A stretch of DNA of 64,000 nucleotides from Mixta calida (GTDB lineage Bacteria > Pseudomonadota > Gammaproteobacteria > Enterobacterales > Enterobacteriaceae). The position numbers were made by a program, and so were the translations under genes. Shown piece by piece: positions 28,858 to 43,526 of this stretch. The notes under the pieces were generated by a model, which saw only the letters and a program-made list of their open reading frames with translations, was not told where the DNA came from and ran no database searches. Position 1 is the stretch's first letter. The number at the start of each line of letters is the position of its first letter. Location: contig NZ_CP026378.1 in NCBI RefSeq assembly GCF_002953215.1, positions 3,392,540 to 3,456,539 of the forward strand, in the 5' to 3' direction.

Positions 28858-31521
28858 ATGAGCCAACGTGGACTGGAAGCGCTGTTAAGACCGAAATCCA
28901 TCGCCGTTATCGGCGCCTCGGTAAAGCCGGGGCGCGCCGGCTATCTGCTGATGCGTAATCTGCTGGCGGGCGGCTTTAGCGGCCCGGTGCTGCCCGTCAC
29001 GCCGAAATATAAGGCGGTTTCCGGCGTGCTGGCCTGGCCAGATATCGCCAGCCTGCCTTTTGCGCCGGAACTGGCGGTGATCTGCACCAACGCCAGCCGC
29101 AATCTGGCGCTGTTGCAGGAGCTGGGCGAGAAAGGCTGTAAAGCCTGCATCATTCTTTCCGCGCCGGAAAGCCAGCTGGAAGCGTTGAAAGCGTGCGCCA
29201 GCCGTTGGCAAATTCGTCTGCTTGGTCCTAACAGCCTCGGCCTGCTGGCGCCGTGGCAGGGCCTTAACGCCAGCTTTTCGCCGGTACCTATCCTGAAAGG
29301 CAAATTGGCCTTTGTGTCACAGTCCGCCGCCGTCTCCAATACCATTCTCGACTGGGCGCAGCAGCGGCAACTGGGCTTCTCCTGGTTTATCGCGCTGGGC
29401 GACAGCCTGGATACCGATATCGACGACCTGCTTGATTTCCTGGCGCGTGATGGCAAGACCAGCGCCATCCTGCTCTACCTGGAACACCTGAGCGATGCGC
29501 GCCGCTTTGTCTCCGCCTCGCGCAGCGCCTCACGCAATAAGCCTATTCTGGTGATCAAAAGCGGCCGCAGCCCGCAGGCGCAGCAGCTGTTGAAAACTCA
29601 CGCCGGGCTCGACGCCGCCTGGGACGCCGCCATTCAGCGCGCAGGTCTGCTGCGTGTACAGGATACCCATGAGCTGTTTTCCGCCGTGGAAACGTTGAGC
29701 CATATGCGGCCCCTGCGCGGCGAGCGACTGATGATCGTCAGCAACGGCGCCGCGCCCGCCGCGCTGGCGCTGGATGCATTGCAGGCACGCAGCGGCAAAC
29801 TGGCGCGTCTCAGTGAAGAGACACTGAACGCGCTCAGGGCGCAGCTGCCGACAGAGATCGTTCCCGGCAATCCACTCGATCTAAAGGACGACGCCACCCC
29901 GGAGCGCTACCTGCAGGCGATTTCCCTGCTGCTCGACAGTCATGAGCTGGATGCGCTGATGATTATCTACGCCCCCAGCGCCGTTGCACCGGCGACGAAA
30001 ACCGCCCTGCGACTGATTGAACGGATTAAGCAACATCCACGCGGCAAAACGCTGACGCTGCTCACTAACTGGTGCGGGGAATATTCTTCACAGGAGGCGC
30101 GGCGCGCGTTCAGCGATGCGGCGATCCCGACCTATCGTACGCCGGAAGGCGCGGTGACCGCCTTTATGCATATGGTGGAGTACCGGCGCAACCAGAAACA
30201 ACTGCGCGAAACGCCTGCCCTGCCCGCCACGCTGAAGCAGGATACCGCGTACGCCCATCAGCTTATTCAGCAGGCGCTGAACGAGGGCGCCACTCGCCTG
30301 GACACCCATGAGGTGCAAGCCATCTTACAGGCCTATGGCCTGACGACGCTGCCCACCTGGATCGCCGGAGATAGCGCGGAAGCGGTGCATATCGCCGGAC
30401 AGATCGGCTATCCAGTGGCGTTGAAACTGCGATCGCCGGATATTCCGCATAAATCGGACGTACAGGGAGTCATGCTCTATCTGCGTACCGCCAGCGAAGT
30501 GCAGCAGGCGGCGAATGCGATTATCGATCGCGTGAAGCTGACCTGGCCGCAGGCGCGCATTCACGGGCTGCTGGTACAGAGCATGGCGAACCGCGCCGGG
30601 GCACAGGAGCTGCGGATTGTCGTTGAGCAGGACCCGCTTTTCGGCCCGGTGATCATGCTGGGCGAAGGAGGCGTCGAATGGCAGGCGGATCGTCACGCGG
30701 CGGTGGCGCTGCCTCCGCTCAATATGACACTGGCGCGCTATCTGGTGATTCAGGCGATTAAAAGCGGCAAGATCCGTGGACGCAGCGCCCTGCGACCGCT
30801 GGATATTGCGGCGCTAAGCCAGGTGCTGGTGCAAGTCTCCAACCTGGTGGTGGATTGCCCGGAAATCGAGCGGCTCGATATCCATCCTCTGCTGGCCGCC
30901 GGTGACGAGTTTACCCTGCTGGATGTGACGCTAACGCTGGCGGCGTTCAACGGCGTGAATGAATCGCGCCTGGCTATCCGCCCTTACCCGCATACTCTGG
31001 AAGAAAGCGTCACCCTTAAAAACGGCGAAACCTGCCTGTTCCGGCCGATTTTGCCGGAGGATGAACCGTTGCTGCGGCGTTTTATCGCCCAGGTCACTAA
31101 AGAAGATCTCTATTATCGCTACTTTAGCGAGATCAATGAGTTTACCCATGAGGATTTAGCCAATATGACGCAAATCGACTACGATCGAGAAATGGCTTTC
31201 GTGGCGGTGCGCGAGCAAGGCGGCGAAGCGGAGATTATCGGCGTGACCCGCGCCATCTCCGATGCGGATAATACCGACGCCGAATTCTCGGTGCTGGTGC
31301 GATCGGATCTAAAAGGAGTAGGTCTGGGCAGACGGCTGCTGGAAAAGATGATTGTCTATACGCGACATCATGGTCTGCAACAGCTAAATGGCATTACTAT
31401 GCCTCGTAATCAAGGCATGATTACCCTGGCGAAGAAGCTGGGATTCAGCGTGGATGTGCAGCTGGAAGATGGTATTGTCAGTCTGCGCCTGCCTCTTAAG
31501 TACGCTGGCGAGCAACATTAA
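28858..31521 (+). CDS. pat: Protein lysine acetyltransferase Pat (YfiQ/PatZ)
   Basis: An 887-aa enzyme with the layout of E. coli PatZ: a CoA-binding Rossmann domain (LLRPKSIAVIGASVKPGRAGY at about 8-28), succinyl-CoA synthetase-like domains, an ATP-grasp region (about 480-690, with YPVALKLRSPDIPHKSD) and a C-terminal GNAT domain (about 720-880) with acetyl-CoA loop KGVGLGRRLL. The NDP-forming synthetase part is regulatory in this family. It acetylates and inactivates acetyl-CoA synthetase and other proteins. CAGGAGCGGG precedes the ATG. Confidence 0.96.
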   Translation: MSQRGLEALLRPKSIAVIGASVKPGRAGYLLMRNLLAGGFSGPVLPVTPKYKAVSGVLAWPDIASLPFAPELAVICTNASRNLALLQELGEKGCKACIILSAPESQLEALKACASRWQIRLLGPNSLGLLAPWQGLNASFSPVPILKGKLAFVSQSAAVSNTILDWAQQRQLGFSWFIALGDSLDTDIDDLLDFLARDGKTSAILLYLEHLSDARRFVSASRSASRNKPILVIKSGRSPQAQQLLKTHAGLDAAWDAAIQRAGLLRVQDTHELFSAVETLSHMRPLRGERLMIVSNGAAPAALALDALQARSGKLARLSEETLNALRAQLPTEIVPGNPLDLKDDATPERYLQAISLLLDSHELDALMIIYAPSAVAPATKTALRLIERIKQHPRGKTLTLLTNWCGEYSSQEARRAFSDAAIPTYRTPEGAVTAFMHMVEYRRNQKQLRETPALPATLKQDTAYAHQLIQQALNEGATRLDTHEVQAILQAYGLTTLPTWIAGDSAEAVHIAGQIGYPVALKLRSPDIPHKSDVQGVMLYLRTASEVQQAANAIIDRVKLTWPQARIHGLLVQSMANRAGAQELRIVVEQDPLFGPVIMLGEGGVEWQADRHAAVALPPLNMTLARYLVIQAIKSGKIRGRSALRPLDIAALSQVLVQVSNLVVDCPEIERLDIHPLLAAGDEFTLLDVTLTLAAFNGVNESRLAIRPYPHTLEESVTLKNGETCLFRPILPEDEPLLRRFIAQVTKEDLYYRYFSEINEFTHEDLANMTQIDYDREMAFVAVREQGGEAEIIGVTRAISDADNTDAEFSVLVRSDLKGVGLGRRLLEKMIVYTRHHGLQQLNGITMPRNQGMITLAKKLGFSVDVQLEDGIVSLRLPLKYAGEQH

Positions 31522-31624
31522 CGGCGAGATCGCTCTTTAGGCGTAGTTAATGTTAATATTGTCGGTTAGGACCATGATTTCATGGCAGAAGACCACTCAA
31601 TGAATAGAGAAGAAGCGCACTGTG

Positions 31625-32980
31625 ATGTTGTCTAAATTTAAGCGCAATAAACACCAACAACACCTTGCACAGCTGCCCAAACTGTCTCAGTCAGTTGCTG
31701 ATGTGACCACGCTTTACTCACCATCCGAGTTTCGCGCTACGCTGCTGGAGAAGATCGCCAGCGCGACGCAGCGCATCTGCATCGTGGCACTCTATCTGGA
31801 AAATGATGACGCCGGGCGCGCCGTCCTGTCCGCGCTCTACGCCGCCAAACGCGCGCGGCCAGCGCTGGATGTCAGCGTGTTGGTGGACTGGCACCGGGCA
31901 CAGCGCGGCCGCATCGGTGACGCTAAAGGCGTGACCAATGCGGACTGGTATTGCGAGATGGCGAGCCAGAATCCCGATATCGCGATTCCGGTTTACGGCA
32001 TCCCGGTCAATACCCGCGAAGCACTGGGCGTACTGCATCTCAAAGGCTTTATTATTGACGATACGCTGCTCTACAGCGGCGCCAGCCTGAACGATGTTTA
32101 CCTGCATCAACATGATAAATACCGCTACGATCGCTATCAGCTGATCCGTAATCCGAAGCTGGCCGACGCCATGTTTGAATGGATCGATCGGAATCTGAAG
32201 CAAGCGGAAGCGGTGCATCGCCTCGATCAGCATGAGCGGCCGAAAAGCCCGGAAATCAAAAATGAAACCCGCCAGTTCCGTCAGGATCTGCGCGGCTTCG
32301 ATTACCACTTTACGCCTGACGCCAATAACGAAGAATTGGCGGTGACGCCGCTGGTCGGGCTTGGCAAGCGCAGCCTGTTAAATAAGACCATCTACCATTT
32401 GATGCCCTGTACGGAACGCAAGTTGACGCTCTGTACGCCTTATTTCAATCTGCCAGCGATTCTGGTACGCAATATTATCTGGCTGCTGCGCCACGGCAAA
32501 GAGGTAGAGATTATCGTTGGCGATAAGACGGCCAACGATTTCTATATCCCCGAAGATCAGCCATTTAAGATTATCGGCGCCCTGCCCTATCTGTATGAAA
32601 TCAATTTGCGACGCTTTCTCAGCCGACTGCAATATTATGTCGGCAACGGCCAGCTGACCGTACGTCTGTGGAAGGATGGCGATAACAGCTATCACCTGAA
32701 AGGTATGTGGGTCGATGATGAATGGATGCTGATTACCGGCAATAACCTCAATCCGCGCGCCTGGCGGCTGGATCTGGAAAACGCCGTGCTGATTCACGAT
32801 CCGTTGCAACAGCTGGCCGATCAGCGCGATCGGGAACTGGCGCTGATCCGTCAGCATACGAGCGTGGTGAAGCACTTCCGCGATCTCGACAGCATTGCCG
32901 ACTATCCGGTAAAAGTGCGTAAATTGATCAGGCGCCTGCGCCGTATCCGTATCGATCGTTTAATTAGCCGGATTCTGTAA
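31625..32980 (+). CDS. pssA: Phosphatidylserine synthase PssA
   Basis: A 451-aa CDP-diacylglycerol-serine O-phosphatidyltransferase of the phospholipase D superfamily, the same length as in E. coli. The two HKD-type motifs are LHLKGFIIDD and YHLKGMWVDDEWMLITGNNLN, and the basic C-terminus VRKLIRRLRRIRIDRLISRIL binds membranes and ribosomes. It makes the precursor of phosphatidylethanolamine. ATG at 31625 gives the family start MLSKFKRNKHQQHLAQLPK; an overlapping GTG one codon earlier is not preferred. Confidence 0.97.
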   Translation: MLSKFKRNKHQQHLAQLPKLSQSVADVTTLYSPSEFRATLLEKIASATQRICIVALYLENDDAGRAVLSALYAAKRARPALDVSVLVDWHRAQRGRIGDAKGVTNADWYCEMASQNPDIAIPVYGIPVNTREALGVLHLKGFIIDDTLLYSGASLNDVYLHQHDKYRYDRYQLIRNPKLADAMFEWIDRNLKQAEAVHRLDQHERPKSPEIKNETRQFRQDLRGFDYHFTPDANNEELAVTPLVGLGKRSLLNKTIYHLMPCTERKLTLCTPYFNLPAILVRNIIWLLRHGKEVEIIVGDKTANDFYIPEDQPFKIIGALPYLYEINLRRFLSRLQYYVGNGQLTVRLWKDGDNSYHLKGMWVDDEWMLITGNNLNPRAWRLDLENAVLIHDPLQQLADQRDRELALIRQHTSVVKHFRDLDSIADYPVKVRKLIRRLRRIRIDRLISRIL

Positions 32981-33022
32981 GCATCAGGCGGATTGTTTGC
33001 GCCTGGCCGTTCAGGAGCTACG

Positions 33023-33343
33023 ATGCGAATTATGCTGCTTTTACTCTGCTTATGCTGTACTGGCTGTAGCCATACCGCGCAGGATCGCTGGACTGGAAAG
33101 GATAAGGCGCAGCATTTTATCGCCTCTGCGCTGCTTTCCGTCGCTGGCAATGAATATGGTCAGCAGCAGGGCTGGAACACACGCCGCAGCAACAGCTTCG
33201 GTTTAATGTTCGCGTTCAGCCTGGGCGCAGTGAAAGAGGTGTATGACAGCCGCCCGGATGGCAGCGGCTGGAGTTGGAAAGATTTAGGATGGGATATCGC
33301 CGGCGCAGCGACCGGCTTTGTCCTGTGGAATATCGGCCAGTGA
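33023..33343 (+). CDS. yfiM: Lipoprotein YfiM (DUF2279)
   Basis: A 106-aa small protein. Residues 1-15 are a signal peptide with the lipobox CTGC, making C15 the lipidated residue. The rest matches Yfi[11 protein letters not shown] (about 22-31), the NEYGQQQGW stretch and [21 protein letters not shown] near the C-terminus, which is followed by a hydrophobic end. Function is unknown. AGGAG precedes the ATG at 33023. Its stop is only 2 nt from the end of the convergent kgtP, without a terminator between. Confidence 0.9.
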   Translation: MRIMLLLLCLCCTGCSHTAQDRWTGKDKAQHFIASALLSVAGNEYGQQQGWNTRRSNSFGLMFAFSLGAVKEVYDSRPDGSGWSWKDLGWDIAGAATGFVLWNIGQ

Positions 33344-33345
33344 GT

Positions 33346-34646
33346 TTACAGCCGCATCCCCTGCCCTTTGCGATGCAGCATTAGCGAAACCAGCAGCGCC
33401 ACCGCTCCCATTAGTGACACATACCAGAAAAAGTGGGTTTCATGTCCTGCCGCCTTCAACGACAGCGCCACATATTCCGCCGATCCGCCAAAGATGGCAT
33501 TCGCCACCGCATAAGAAAGCCCTACGCCCATCGCCCGCACTTCCGGGGAAACATCTCAGCTTTGACGATGCCGCTGATAGCGGTATAGAAACTGGTAATC
33601 AGCAGTGCCAACATCACCAGCATAAAGACCAGCCAACCGCTTTCAGCCTGTTGCAGCAGCGTCAGAATCGGCACGGTGCAGATCATCGCGCCAGTGCTGA
33701 ATATCAGCATTGAGCTACGTCGGCCGATTTTGTCTGACAGCGCGCCGATCAACGGCTGGATCAGCATGAAAACAAACAACGCCAGCGTCATTAATCCGCT
33801 GGCAGTTTTAGCATCCATCCCGGCACTGTTAACCAGATACTTCTGCATGTAAGTAGTAAAGGTATAAAAGCTAAGCGAGCCGCCAGCGGTGAAACCCAGC
33901 ACCATTAAAAAAGCGCGTCGGTGCTTCCACAACCCGCGCAGACGTCCGGCATCCTGATGCTGACGGGTTTTATCGTCAGTCGTTTCATCCAGCGAGCGAC
34001 GCAGGAACAGCGCCACGATCGCCAGAACCGCACCCAGCCCAAAAGGAATGCGCCATCCCCAGCTACGTAACGCCTCATGAGGCAATAGCTGTTGCAGCAC
34101 CACGACGGTAAGCAGCGCCAGCAGTTGCCCGCCAATAAGCGTCACATACTGGAACGATGCGTAATATCCCTTGCGCCCTTCTATCGCCACTTCGCTCATA
34201 TAGGTCGCGCTGGTGCCGTACTCTCCGCCAACAGACAGGCCCTGAAAAAGTCTGGCCATCAGCAGCAGTATTGGCGCCCAAATGCCTAAGGTGTCGTATC
34301 CAGGCAGGCAGGCGATCATCAGCGAGCCGAAACACATCATACATACTGAAATCAGCATAGACGTTTTACGTCCGTGGCGATCGCCAATGCGGCCAAAGAG
34401 CCATCCGCCGATAGGACGCATTAAAAAACCGGCGGCAAACACGCCTGCGGTTTGCACCAGCTGAGTCGTGGCGTTTCCTGAAGGAAAGAAAATATGCGCG
34501 AAATAAAGAGAGCAGAAGGAGTAAACGTAAAAATCGAACCATTCCACCAGATTGCCTGAGGAGGCGCCGATTATTGCGCCAATACGCTTTTTATCTGACG
34601 CCTTAGCGATCCCGGATCGCTTATTGTTGGTGACTACATCAGCCAT
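33346..34646 (-). pseudogene. kgtP: Alpha-ketoglutarate permease KgtP, interrupted by a frameshift
   Basis: An MFS metabolite:H+ symporter closely like E. coli KgtP (about 432 aa). The first frame starts at 34646 and is intact through KAEMFP (helices 1 to about 10). It then shifts at the CCCC tetramer of the coding strand (33545-33548 on +), giving a premature end at 33522. The remaining C-terminus, [23 protein letters not shown] to HRKGQGMRL, continues in the next frame to 33346. Adding one C would restore FPPEVRAMG and a 433-aa protein. Motif A ([14 protein letters not shown]) and the rest show no other damage. Either a recent inactivation or a homopolymer error in the sequence. Confidence 0.88.
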
Positions 34647-35057
34647 AGATATGCCTCACTGTTGTTCCTTGCCGCTAAAAAAGACAAAAAGTCAGTAAAG
34701 CATTAAAGCGCAGTGTTAAGAAAAAATTTTATGTTCAGGCTACTACTTTTGTGAAGCTGCTGGGGTTATGGCGCCAGAACAATGCTTAGCAATAAGAAAG
34801 CATTAGAGAAGTTTTTAAGAAGAAATATTGAATCCGCTTTGCCGATCAATAAGTTGAAGTTAAGAGGCAAATCTTAGCAGACGTGTTGATTGATGAGAGA
34901 TATATGGAAGAGGCAGAATAAAAGTGCGGCTAAAAAATGAAAACAGAGGAAAGATTAAATAGCAGATCGGGCGTAAAAGCTTTTTTAGCGCCTGAATCCA
35001 CGACGCCGCGCGTTTTTATCGGCTCTTGTTGCGGCTATCGCTACAGAATTCAAATAC
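34647..35057. other. 411-bp intergenic region between kgtP and the rRNA operon
   Basis: AT-rich, no gene found on either strand. It presumably contains the kgtP promoter next to 34647 on the minus strand; I could not pick one with confidence. Confidence 0.4.
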
Positions 35058-35085
35058 GAAAAAGCCTCAGCTTTCGCTGAGGCTC
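35058..35085 (-). terminator. Terminator of the rRNA operon
   Basis: On the minus strand AGCCTCAG and CTGAGGCT pair around a short loop and are followed by TTTTTC, 14 nt after the 5S gene. Confidence 0.9.
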
Positions 35086-35098
35086 TGTCGTTTGTTTG

Positions 35099-35218
35099 AT
35101 GCCTGGCAGTTCCCTACTCTCGCATGGGGAGGCCCCACACTACCATCGGCGCTGCGGCGTTTCACTTCTGAGTTCGGCATGGGGTCAGGTGGGACCACCG
35201 CGCTCTTGCCGCCAGGCA
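35099..35218 (-). rRNA. rrf: 5S ribosomal RNA
   Basis: 120 nt on the minus strand, beginning TGCCTGGCGGC and ending CTGCCAGGCAT, with the universally conserved middle CCATGCCGAACTCAGAAGTG. Last gene of the rRNA operon. Confidence 0.97.
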
Positions 35219-35424
35219 AATTCTTTGTGCCGGAAACGAATCTCCCGCGCTGCTGCTGCGTTGGCCGCATTCGCATCACTCAGTCACATACCGCTGTATG
35301 CTCCTTCCTGATGTCTCATTTGCCGCCTTGCTTCAGCGCAACATCTTTCGTTTCCGCAGATTTCTTTTATCCGGTAAACAAAGCTGAAAATCGTCTCTCA
35401 TCCCCAAAACGCCTGTGGCGTTGT

Positions 35425-38330
<2,906 letters not shown>

Positions 38331-38508
38331 TCACAACCCGCAGGCGTCTTGCGACACCGCATGGTGCGAGAAATTGAGAGACTCTGAACAGTTCTTTATA
38401 CAAGAAGCTGCTCTTTCAAATTTTCAGCTTGTTCCGGATTGTTAAAGAGCAAATACTGCACAATACATTCGTGAATGTATTCTGGAGTGGTCATCAACCT
38501 GACGTTGA

Positions 38509-38584
38509 TGGTGGAGCTAAGCGGGATCGAACCGCTGACCTCCTGCGTGCAAAGCAGGCGCTCTCCCAGCTGAGCTATAGCCCC
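38509..38584 (-). tRNA. alaT: tRNA-Ala (anticodon TGC)
   Basis: 76 nt on the minus strand, starting GGGGCTATAGCTCAG and ending with an encoded CCA. The anticodon arm CCTGCTTTGCACGCAGG shows TGC. It lies in the 16S-23S spacer; a boxA-like element (GCTCTTTAACAAT, minus strand) lies between it and 23S around 38437-38450. Confidence 0.97.
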
Positions 38585-38696
38585 AGATATACTGTAAAAT
38601 CACCGTTAACCTTTAATTCCGTTCAGGACAAGGCATGGTTTCGCGAAGCATAGTAAACTATGCAAGCCGGAACCATAACGCCGTACTGGAAGGAAT

Positions 38697-38773
<77 letters not shown>

Positions 38774-38846
38774 GCCGGGATTTTACTGCTCGTTAATTTC
38801 TATCAGACAATCTGTGTGAGCACTGCACGGGAAGGTATCAGCTTGG

Positions 38847-40388
<1,542 letters not shown>

Positions 40389-40506
40389 AAGTCTGATGCT
40401 CAAAGAAAAACGTCGTAATGAATTACGTGTTCACTCTGAGACTTGATACTGCAAATGTGTTTTGCGATACCCGTCCTGTGAGTGCCCACACAGATTGTCT
40501 GATAAA

Positions 40507-40586
40507 TTGTTAAAGAGCGGTGCGACCGGCGCTTCGTGCCGTTGTCGCGAGGTGGCGTATATTACGCTTTCCTCTTTCAGAGTCAA
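40507..40586 (-). promoter_or_regulatory. rRNA operon P2 promoter and boxA
   Basis: Minus strand: -35 TTGACT (40581-40586), 16-bp spacer, -10 TAATAT (40559-40564), then the antitermination boxA GCTCTTTAACAAT near 40507-40519. This matches the E. coli rrn leader arrangement. Confidence 0.85.
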
Positions 40587-40681
40587 CCCCTTTTTCAGAA
40601 GTTTTTCTCCGGCGATTCAGGCTTCGCTGAACCGCTCAACACCGCGTGGCGTAAGCCGCTGTGCCGTGTCGATGGAGGCGC

Positions 40682-40709
40682 ATTATAGGGAGTAATTCGG
40701 GGCTGACAA
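40682..40709 (-). promoter_or_regulatory. rRNA operon P1 promoter
   Basis: Minus strand: -35 TTGTCA (40704-40709), 16-bp spacer, -10 TATAAT (40682-40687), followed by the GC-rich discriminator GCGCC, the feature that makes rrn P1 sensitive to ppGpp. The upstream stretch is A/T-rich as expected for an UP element. Confidence 0.9.
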
Positions 40710-40793
40710 GTGCTAATTTCAACTTTTTTATCGTTCGCTGAAATTTCGTGCGTAATGTCTGAAAAGCGTGCAAATCATCGATGAAAAGACAAA

Positions 40794-40822
40794 AAAATGG
40801 GCCTGACGGCCCATTTTCTTTA
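40794..40822. terminator. Terminator of clpB
   Basis: AATGGGCC and GGCCCATT pair around TGAC, with A-run and T-run flanks. It lies 7-35 nt after the clpB stop codon (minus strand). Confidence 0.85.
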
Positions 40823-40828
40823 TTACGT

Positions 40829-43401
40829 TTACTGATGAGCGACAATAACGCCATCGCGAACATCGATTTCCACCGTTTTGCCGGGGACCAGTGCGCCGGA
40901 CAGTATTTGCTGCGCCAGCGGGTTTTCCACCTGTTGCTGGATAGCGCGTTTCAACGGACGCGCACCATAAACCGGGTCGTAACCGTTCTGACCCAGCAGC
41001 TTCAGCGCCTCTTCCGTCATATGCACGGTGTAGCCGCGATCTTCCAGGCGTTTGTACAGCCGCTGCAGCTGGATATTGGCTATCGAGGCGATATGCTGCT
41101 CGCCCAGCGGATGGAAGACAACAACCTCATCTATACGGTTGATAAATTCCGGGCGGAAGTGATGCCCGACTACCGTCATGACCACATCTTTCATCGCGGC
41201 GTAATCCAGCTCGCCGAAGCGTTCCTGGATCAGATCGGAGCCGAGGTTTGAGGTCATAATCACTACCGTATTGCGGAAGTCAACCGTACGACCTTGCCCG
41301 TCAGTCAGTCGGCCATCGTCCAGCACCTGAAGCAGAATGTTGAAGACATCGGGGTGCGCTTTTTCCACCTCATCCAGCAGAATCACGGAATAAGGCCGAC
41401 GACGCACCGCCTCGGTAAGGTAACCGCCTTCTTCATAGCCCACGTACCCCGGAGGCGCGCCCACCAGCCGCGAAACGGCATGTTTCTCCATAAACTCCGA
41501 CATATCTATACGCACCATGGCGTCGTCGCTGTCGAACAGGAAATTAGCCAGCGCTTTGCACAGCTCGGTTTTACCAACGCCGGTCGGTCCCAGGAACAGG
41601 AATGAGCCAATCGGACGGTTTGGATCGGAGAGACCGGCGCGGCTACGGCGTATCGCGTTAGATACCGCCTCGACCGCTTCATTCTGACCGATAACGCGCT
41701 GATGCAGTTCCTGCTCCATACGGAGCAGTTTTTCACGCTCGCCTTCCATCATGCGCGCCACTGGAATACCGGTCCAGCGCGCCAGCACGTCGGCGATCTC
41801 CACATCGGTAACACGGTTACGCAGCAGGCGCATTGTTTTACCTTCCGATTGCGTCGCTGCCGCCAGCTGTTTTTCCAGTTCGGGGATTTTACCGTACTGC
41901 AGCTCAGACATGCGGCCAAGGTCGCCGGAACGACGCGCCTGTTCCAGCGCGATTTTCGCCTGCTCCAGCTCCGCTTTGATCGTTTGGGTGCCGGAGAGGG
42001 AGGCTTTTTCCGCTTTCCACTCTTCCTCCAGCTCCGCATACTCGCGCTCTTTCTGGCTGAGTTCGTCTTCCAGCATTTCAAGGCGCTTCTGGCTGGCTTC
42101 GTCCGACTCTTTTTTCAACGCCTGCTGCTCCAGCTTCAGCTGGATAACGCGGCGTTCCAGACGATCGAGCGGCTCCGGTTTAGAGTCGATTTGCAGGCGA
42201 ATGCTTGACGCCGCTTCGTCAATCAGATCAATCGCCTTATCCGGCAGCTGGCGATCGGCAATATAGCGATGCGACAGGGTCGCGGCCGCCACAATCGCCG
42301 GGTCGGTGATCTGCACATGGTGGTGCAGTTCATAGCGTTCTTTCAAACCGCGCAGGATGGCGATGGTATCTTCCACGCTCGGCTCAGCGACGAACACTTT
42401 CTGGAAACGGCGCTCCAGCGCGGCATCTTTTTCAATATACTGCCGATACTCATCCAGCGTGGTAGCGCCTACGCAGTGCAGTTCGCCGCGCGCCAGCGCA
42501 GGCTTCAACATATTGCCTGCGTCCATCGCGCCGTCCGCCTTACCGGCGCCGACCATAGTGTGCAGTTCGTCGATAAACAGAATGACATTGCCTTCCTGTT
42601 TCGCCAGATCGTTCAGCACGCCTTTCAGACGTTCTTCGAACTCGCCGCGATATTTGGCTCCCGCCACCAGCGCGCCCATATCCAGCGCCAGCACCCGACG
42701 CCCTTTCAGGCCTTCAGGCACTTCGCCGTTGACGATACGCTGCGCCAGCCCTTCGACGATAGCGGTTTTACCGACGCCGGGTTCGCCGATTAATACCGGG
42801 TTGTTTTTGGTGCGGCGTTGCAGAACCTGAATGGTCCGGCGGATCTCTTCGTCACGGCCAATAACTGGATCAAGCTTGCCCTGCTCTGCGCGCTCGGTAA
42901 GATCGATAGTGTATTTTTTTAGTGCCTGGCGCTGATCTTCAGCCCTTGATCGTTCACGCTTTCCCCTCCACGCATTTGTTCGATAGCCTTCGTCAGCTTG
43001 TCGTTTGTCGCGCCTGCGGATTTCAGCACATCCGCCAGCGAACCGCGTGAGTCAAGGGCAGCCAGAACAAATAATTCAGATGATATAAAGTTGTCGCCGC
43101 GCTTTTGCGCCAGCTTGTCGCACAGGTTAAGTACTCGCACCAGATCGGCAGAGGGCTGGACGTCGCCGTCAGCGCCTTCTACCTGTGGCAGACGACTGAT
43201 AGCCTGCTCTACGCCGTTGCGTAATCCTGCGACATCCACGCCAGCGTTCGTCAGTAACGGACGAACGGTGCCGCCTTCCTGATTGAGCAGCGCGCTCATC
43301 AAGTGAAGAGGTTCAATAAATTGGTTGTCGCGCCCAAGGGCAAGGGATTGAGCATCGGCGAGCGCAAGCTGGAATTTGTTAGTAAGACGATCCAGACGCA
43401 T
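40829..43401 (-). pseudogene. clpB: ClpB disaggregase gene with a single-base frameshift
   Basis: The gene spans 2573 nt, exactly one short of an 857-codon ClpB. Frame 1 (43401 to 42919) encodes the N-terminal Clp_N repeats and ends at residue 161 after GESVNDQG. Frame 2 carries the rest down to 40829: NBD1 with Walker A and the middle coiled-coil domain (about 410-525), NBD2 with [12 protein letters not shown], and the [10 protein letters not shown] sensor. The shift falls at a GGG run of the coding strand (42943-42945 on +); a fourth G restores [18 protein letters not shown]. The internal GTG start for the short ClpB form (42955-42957, behind GGAGGGG) lies just before the lesion, so both forms would be lost. 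No other damage is visible, so a sequence error is quite possible. Confidence 0.9.
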
Positions 43402-43411
43402 GATTCCTCCC

Positions 43412-43483
43412 AATACAGGTCAAAATGCTACTGGAGATGAAATGAGGACGTCCCTCAGAATTTCAAGATGTTTGACCTGTATT
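43412..43483. repeat. Perfect 13-bp inverted repeat flanking the clpB promoter
   Basis: AATACAGGTCAAA at 43412-43424 and its exact complement TTTGACCTGTATT at 43471-43483, 46 bp apart. The two arms bracket the sigma32 promoter; the lower arm lies in the clpB leader just ahead of the ribosome binding site. A role is not known to me. Confidence 0.7.
43440..43467 (-). promoter_or_regulatory. Sigma32 (heat-shock) promoter of clpB
   Basis: Minus strand: -35 CTTGAAA (43461-43467), 13-bp spacer, -10 CCTCATTT (43440-43447), close to the CTTGAAA / CCCCATnT heat-shock consensus. It lies 39 bp upstream of the clpB ATG. Confidence 0.75.
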
Positions 43484-43526
43484 ATGGTGAAAAAAAGCGC
43501 ACCCTGGATCGTCTTGTGGCGTAAGG

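Noticed and set aside
33522-33560. Programmed ribosomal frameshift in kgtP
   Set aside because: The CCCC site has no adjacent stimulatory structure that I can see, and KgtP is a single-frame gene in relatives; mutation or sequence error is simpler.
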